Assembly: GCA_020636105.1 (NCBI GenBank)
Contig: JACJYL010000001.1
Coordinates: forward strand, 2,666,001-2,730,000
Reading direction: 5' to 3'
Origin: Lewinellaceae bacterium
GTDB taxonomy: Bacteria; Bacteroidota; Bacteroidia; Chitinophagales; Saprospiraceae
Length of the DNA stretch: 64,000 bases
Notes under the pieces: generated by a model
Database searches by the model: none
Seen by the model: the letters and a program-made list of their open reading frames with translations, nothing else
Told to the model about the DNA's origin: nothing
Program-made: the position numbers and the translations under genes
Shown: positions 60,034-64,000 of the stretch, in pieces
How the letters are laid out: the number at the start of each line of letters is the position of its first letter
How positions within the stretch are numbered: position 1 is the stretch's first letter

Positions 60034-61074
60034 TCAATAAACCTGCTGGCTCAAACAATGTAGCGTCCCAAATCCCCAGATCAGATCTATAGCATTGATA
60101 CCGATGATTTGCCGGTCAGGAAAACAAGTGGCCAGGATATTGAGCGCAATCCGGTCATTAGGATCATTGAAAGTAGGAACTAAAACGGCCCCGTTGATGA
60201 TCAGGAAATTGGCATAACTCGGGGGAATCCGAATGTCTTCAAACATCAGTTTTTGCGGCATCGGCAATTCAATGATATTGGGAGATCTTCCATCTTCGAG
60301 ATGGGCCGCCTGCAAGCGTTTAAGGTTATCCTGCAGCGGTTGGTAGTTGGCATCCTTCCGATCGGATTCTACGACCGTGACGATGGTATCGGCATTGACA
60401 AACCGGCACAAATCATCAATATGCCCATGCGTATCATCTCCCTGGATGCCATTGCCCAGCCAGATCACGTTGGTTACCCCCAGGTATTCGGCAAAGACCG
60501 CTTCGTAATCAGCCTTTGTAAATCCCTGGTTGCGCACCTGGATCGAGGGATGTAACAAACACTCCTCGGAGGTCAGTAAAGTTCCTTTCCCGTTGACATC
60601 TATGGCGCCCCCTTCCAGCACCACCTTTTTCCCCTGGTAAGTGGCAACGGTCATCGGAATACCTAAAAACCCGGCCACCGTGGCAGGAACATTTCTGTCC
60701 AAATGATAATTAGGATATTTTGCCCAGCCATTAAAATTAAAGTTGATGGCTTCCTGTTTATGTTTTCCGGTTTCGACGATGATGGGGCCCGAATCCCGCA
60801 TCCAGCTCCGGTTGGTTTTTTGCAAAATATAGTGTACCTGTTTCGTATCCACATGCGCCCGTTCGAGCATCGCCCCTACCCTGTTTTGCAATGCCTCGTT
60901 CGCCACCACAAGAAACACTTTTTCAAACTGGGCCACTTTTTTGATAAACTCCACCAATGCCCACTGGATGGCCTGGTACTTTCCGGGCCAGTCGTTTCCA
61001 TTGTGCGGAAAACACAACAAAATACCTTTTTGCTTTTCCCATTCAGCGGGAAATCTTCGTTTTGTTTGGCTCAT
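60034..61074 (-). CDS. aguA: Agmatine deiminase
   Basis: Converts agmatine to N-carbamoylputrescine and ammonia. The 346 aa belong to the guanidino-modifying enzyme fold (PF04371): FPAEWEKQKGILLCFPHNGNDW, WMRDSGPIIVE, GGAIDVNGKGTLL, the catalytic His in GDDTHGHIDDLCRFV, and the nucleophilic Cys near the end in GFGTLHCLSQQ. The gene is 53 bp downstream of the amidase that takes its product, so the pair forms an agmatine-to-putrescine operon. Confidence 0.95.
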   Translation of the reverse strand: MSQTKRRFPAEWEKQKGILLCFPHNGNDWPGKYQAIQWALVEFIKKVAQFEKVFLVVANEALQNRVGAMLERAHVDTKQVHYILQKTNRSWMRDSGPIIVETGKHKQEAINFNFNGWAKYPNYHLDRNVPATVAGFLGIPMTVATYQGKKVVLEGGAIDVNGKGTLLTSEECLLHPSIQVRNQGFTKADYEAVFAEYLGVTNVIWLGNGIQGDDTHGHIDDLCRFVNADTIVTVVESDRKDANYQPLQDNLKRLQAAHLEDGRSPNIIELPMPQKLMFEDIRIPPSYANFLIINGAVLVPTFNDPNDRIALNILATCFPDRQIIGINAIDLIWGFGTLHCLSQQVY

Positions 61075-61127
61075 ATCAGCGTTTAGTCTAAAGAAAATAA
61101 TTTAAGGGAACGCGAAACGAATGTATG

Positions 61128-62015
61128 CTATTGGTCTATCGCTCTTTTGGTGATCTCTCCATAGGCATCAATCCTTCTGTCTCTGAAAAATGGCCAGTTT
61201 TGCCTGACATTTTCCAGCAAATCCAGATCTACCTCTGCCATCAGGATTTCTTCCTGGTCGTGTGATGCCTGTGCCAGTATTTCTCCCTGCGGGCCCGCAA
61301 TAAAGGAGGCTCCCCAAAACTGAAGTCCGTCGGTATTGGGCAAATATTGTTCCAGACCAATCCTGTTGGCCGCCGCAACATAAATGCCATTGGCCACCGC
61401 ATGGCCTTTCATGACATTCATCCATGCACCATATTGGTTCGCTCCATAGGCTTCTTTTTCCGCCGGATGCCAGCCAATGGCCGTAGGATAGAACAACACT
61501 TCGGCTCCCTGTAAAGCCGTCAAACGGGCAGCCTCAGGGTACCATTGGTCCCAGCAGATGAGTGTCCCTATTTTTCCTTTCTGAGTGCGGATGGTTTTAA
61601 ATCCCAGATCGCCAGGAGTGAAATAAAATTTCTCGTAAAAATGCGGATCATCGGGAATGTGCATTTTTCGGTACAATCCGGCTTCCGTTCCGTCCACATC
61701 TATGATGTAAGCACTGTTGTGATAAATCCCCTGCATTCTTTTTTCGAAAAATGGCACAATGATGACCACGTTTAATGCTTTGGCGAGTGCACTGAATGCC
61801 TTAAAAGAGGTACTGTACAACGGTTCCGCCAGGGCGAAATTTTCGACATCTTCGCTTTGGCAAAAATAATGACTGCTGTATAACTCCGGCAGACAAATCA
61901 CTTCTGCGCCCTGACCGGCTGCTTTTTCCACCCAGGCGGTACATTTTTTTAAATTGTTTTCCGGAATGTCGTTAAGGTTGAGTTGTACGACGGCAATGTT
62001 GTATTTTTTCTTCAT
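61128..62015 (-). CDS. aguB: N-carbamoylputrescine amidase
   Basis: Nitrilase-family hydrolase that turns N-carbamoylputrescine into putrescine, CO2 and ammonia. The Glu-Lys-Cys triad is present: Glu in CLPELYSSHYFC, Lys in YRKMHIPDDPHFYEKFYFTPG, and Cys in GTLICWDQWYPEAARL. The motif HYFCQSED and the late QFWGASFIAGPQGEI are typical of AguB. The length of 295 aa is normal. It precedes aguA in the same operon. No arginine decarboxylase is in the window. Confidence 0.95.
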   Translation of the reverse strand: MKKKYNIAVVQLNLNDIPENNLKKCTAWVEKAAGQGAEVICLPELYSSHYFCQSEDVENFALAEPLYSTSFKAFSALAKALNVVIIVPFFEKRMQGIYHNSAYIIDVDGTEAGLYRKMHIPDDPHFYEKFYFTPGDLGFKTIRTQKGKIGTLICWDQWYPEAARLTALQGAEVLFYPTAIGWHPAEKEAYGANQYGAWMNVMKGHAVANGIYVAAANRIGLEQYLPNTDGLQFWGASFIAGPQGEILAQASHDQEEILMAEVDLDLLENVRQNWPFFRDRRIDAYGEITKRAIDQ

Positions 62016-62174
62016 CAGATGTTGTTATGCTGTTCCGTTTATTGGTAAAAGTCAACTTTAAAAGTACTATGAAAATCGGATGAAATAACATCCTAAAGTA
62101 TTAAATGTGTTTTTCAGCCTGACTGGTTATGGGTTCTTCATTCCAAACTGTAACCTTTTTTGTTTCAATCATCA

Positions 62175-62663
62175 TTATTCATCCAATCGTTTTACGGTAT
62201 CCTTTCTCAACATAAGCATAGGCAGTCCGGCACCTACCGTAATGGAGATCAATACAAAAAGCATGGTAAATCCATTGGTAAAAATGGAATCGATTAAAAG
62301 TAACCGCTTGTCAGGATCTTCCACTATGAATAAAAAATTCATAACAGATACAACGGTTTTATAAGCAAAGAATCCGGGGATCATGGGAATTACCGGAGGA
62401 ATCGAGAATACAACCGGAGTTTGGTGTATTTTATGGGCCAAAGGAATACCGACAATCCCTACAAAAAAAGAAGCCAGAAAGGTCGCGGGAACCACATGGA
62501 TATTAAGGTGGATCAATAAAAACTTGATAAAGCCGGCGCCGGCACCCAATAAAAAGACCGTATAAATGGTGTTTTTGGGAATGTTGAACAGGATACCAAA
62601 TCCTACGGCTGCCATACCGGACCAAACGGACGCTTCCAGCAATTTAATGATAATATCTGTCAT
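62175..62663 (-). CDS. Threonine/serine exporter, C-terminal subunit (ThrE_2/DUF3815)
   Basis: Membrane protein of 162 aa with about four or five helices, matching the C-terminal half of ThrE (NIPKNTIYTVFLLGAGAGFI, then PVIPMIPGFFAYKTV). In Corynebacterium both halves are one protein that exports threonine and serine; here they are separate genes. The start codon overlaps the stop of the upstream N-terminal half by 4 bp (ATGA), a sign of translational coupling. The substrate in this organism is inferred. Confidence 0.88.
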   Translation of the reverse strand: MTDIIIKLLEASVWSGMAAVGFGILFNIPKNTIYTVFLLGAGAGFIKFLLIHLNIHVVPATFLASFFVGIVGIPLAHKIHQTPVVFSIPPVIPMIPGFFAYKTVVSVMNFLFIVEDPDKRLLLIDSIFTNGFTMLFVLISITVGAGLPMLMLRKDTVKRLDE

Positions 62664-63433
62664 CTTATTTTCAGGTGAAACAGGTACAAATTAAGAAATA
62701 ACCCCAATGCCATAGCGAGAACGATCATTAAACCCGTCGTAAATCTTACCACACCATTCACAATATGACCATCCAGCAGATCGGTAAACGAATTGATCAG
62801 GGGAACCCCCGGAACCAAGAAAAGGATCGAAGTCATCAAAGCGGTCTGCGGATTGGAGCCAATATTAAATACCATGCCCATGGAGGCACAGGCAGAGGCA
62901 ACAAAGGAGCCCAGAAATATTCTGATGTACAGATTGTAACTAAGCTTATGGGTTTCCTGGAAAAGGAATAAGCCAATGAGCGTACTGATAAAAGCCACCA
63001 GCATATTTAAATAATCGCCATCAAAAAGATTGCAAAAACCTGCTCCGGCCAAACTGACCGCAATGAGGACGATCCACCTGGGATATCTCTTTAGTGTTTT
63101 TATGCGCTCAATCTCTTCGGCGATCTGTTCTAAATTCCATTGGTCGCTTATAGCTGTCCAGCTGGCCTTGCTAATGGAAGATATTATAAAGAAATTTATC
63201 AAATAGGGAGGTATATTTTTTACCCGAGTACAGCTTAGGTCCGTTTTCTCATCATACAGGGTCATGATAATGGATTTGTGGGTAATCTGGCTTGAAGTCT
63301 TAAGGTTTAACACCGAGGCAAACCTGTCGATACTCGTTTCGACCCTGTGGGTATTAGCCCCGGCAACCATAAGGAGGGAGGAAATTTCCAACAGTAAATT
63401 AGCAGTTTCTATAAGTTTTGGCCGGTTATCCAT
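62660..63433 (-). CDS. Threonine/serine exporter, N-terminal subunit (ThrE/DUF1212)
   Basis: In this 257-aa protein the N-terminal part (about 1-110) is cytoplasmic with the conserved SLLMVAGANTHRVETSIDRFA, and the C-terminal part has five membrane helices (WIVLIAVSLAGAGFCNLF, then SILFLVPGVPLINSFTDLLDG). It works with the overlapping downstream gene. A minus-strand TAAATTTG box (63463-63470) lies 30 bp upstream. Confidence 0.88.
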   Translation of the reverse strand: MDNRPKLIETANLLLEISSLLMVAGANTHRVETSIDRFASVLNLKTSSQITHKSIIMTLYDEKTDLSCTRVKNIPPYLINFFIISSISKASWTAISDQWNLEQIAEEIERIKTLKRYPRWIVLIAVSLAGAGFCNLFDGDYLNMLVAFISTLIGLFLFQETHKLSYNLYIRIFLGSFVASACASMGMVFNIGSNPQTALMTSILFLVPGVPLINSFTDLLDGHIVNGVVRFTTGLMIVLAMALGLFLNLYLFHLKIR

Positions 63434-63677
63434 AGGGTGATGCTCAACTCTTTAAAAGGATGCAAATTTAGGCTTTTCTATTCAAAGATTGGAATACTTG
63501 AGGTCAATATCCTCATCATCAGTTAGCCTATCAGGTACTCAAACAGCTACTGCTGGATTAAAAGAAACGCCTGTAAATATTTAACTCATCGTTTAGACAT
63601 TATATAGTTAAACGGCTTGAAGTCGAATATTAACTTTAATAACTGATCATGAAAATTCGGCCATTTTTATATTCCTT

Positions 63678-64000
63678 TTAGTACCGCTCGCCCACTGTTT
63701 TTGAGGGCATAGATGCTTCAATAACCGCCAGGTCTGCCTGGGTTAGTTCCACATTATAGGCCCCTAAATTCTCTTCAAGGCGATGGACTTTTCTCGTGCC
63801 TGGAATGGTGGTGATTTCATCGTTTTGGCTCAGCACCCAGGCAAGGGCTACTTGTGCTTTGGACACTCCTTTGCTTTGCGCCATTTGATCGACAATTTCT
63901 ACAAACCTGAGGTTTTCTTTGATCGCTGCTTCCGTGAAACGGGGATTACCAAGCCGGAAATCTCCTGCTTCCAGATCAGCACGGCTTTTAATCGCTCCGG
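63678..64000 (-). CDS. Aldo/keto reductase, C-terminal part (cut by window end)
   Basis: The minus-strand frame runs open from 64000 to a stop at 63678. It reads GAIKSRADLEAGDFRLGNPR, then VEIVDQMAQSKGVSKAQVAL and AWVLSQNDEITTIPGTRKVH, the C-terminal third of an aldo/keto reductase with its NADPH-phosphate-binding loop (IPGTRKVHRLEENLGA). The N-terminus with the catalytic Tyr lies outside the window. The Met at 63884 is internal, not the start. Confidence 0.88.
   Translation of the reverse strand, partial: GAIKSRADLEAGDFRLGNPRFTEAAIKENLRFVEIVDQMAQSKGVSKAQVALAWVLSQNDEITTIPGTRKVHRLEENLGAYNVELTQADLAVIEASMPSKTVGERY

Overview
This 64 kb window looks like a chromosomal housekeeping stretch of a Bacteroidota genome, most likely of the Saprospiria (Saprospiraceae-like) lineage. 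The evidence is lineage-typical gene families (DUF4270, DUF4290, DUF4835, DUF6089, a hybrid two-component system, a two-gene ThrE exporter), conserved Bacteroidota gene orders (DUF4290-glmS-DUF4270-short glycogen synthase next to panC; bamD-rpoZ-coaBC-DUF4835; holB-PSP1), recurrent TAnnTTTG -7 promoter boxes, and starts that mostly lack a Shine-Dalgarno sequence. The assignment below phylum level is inference. I saw no rRNA, tRNA, CRISPR array, prophage or insertion sequence.

Layout. 1-5 kb: a terminator from an upstream gene, a decayed small reading frame, a 1412-residue hybrid sensor/regulator and a YbjQ-family protein. 5-11 kb: lnt, an HD-domain protein fused to a Pycsar-type membrane effector domain, and an SLC12-like permease. 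11-16 kb (minus strand): DUF4290, glmS, a DUF4270 lipoprotein, a half-length glycogen synthase. 16-22 kb (plus): panC, a YbhN-like flippase, rfaE2, Nif3-like protein, zinc-ribbon protein, TPR protein. 22-31 kb: prfA, an ABC-F ATPase, tsaB, pyk, acpP-fabF-rnc. 31-40 kb: SWIM protein, an acyltransferase pair that may make amino-acid lipids, a BNR-repeat protein, a small ORF, Crp/Fnr regulator, lpdA, PSP1 protein, holB. 41-50 kb (plus): a polyprenyl synthase-prs pair, DUF6089, bamD-rpoZ-coaBC-DUF4835, two unrecognised proteins. 50-59 kb: a GNAT-fused ADP-forming acyl-CoA ligase, a 960-bp gene-free interval full of hairpin repeats, and a 1540-residue pyruvate:ferredoxin oxidoreductase. 59-64 kb (minus): an NAD(P)-binding protein, agmatine deiminase and N-carbamoylputrescine amidase (agmatine to putrescine), ThrE halves, and a truncated aldo/keto reductase.

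Functionally the genes cover envelope biogenesis (lnt, bamD, rfaE2, glmS, polyprenyl diphosphate), coenzyme A (panC, coaBC), fatty-acid elongation (acpP, fabF), translation (prfA, tsaB, ABC-F, rnc) and central carbon metabolism (pyk, lpdA, PFOR, acyl-CoA ligase). The least explained signals are the HD-Pycsar fusion without a neighbouring cyclase, and the families of short intergenic repeats. These comprise CCTGCC palindromes, triloop hairpins whose stems vary in a compensated way, and heptad and 9-11 nt micro-repeats.
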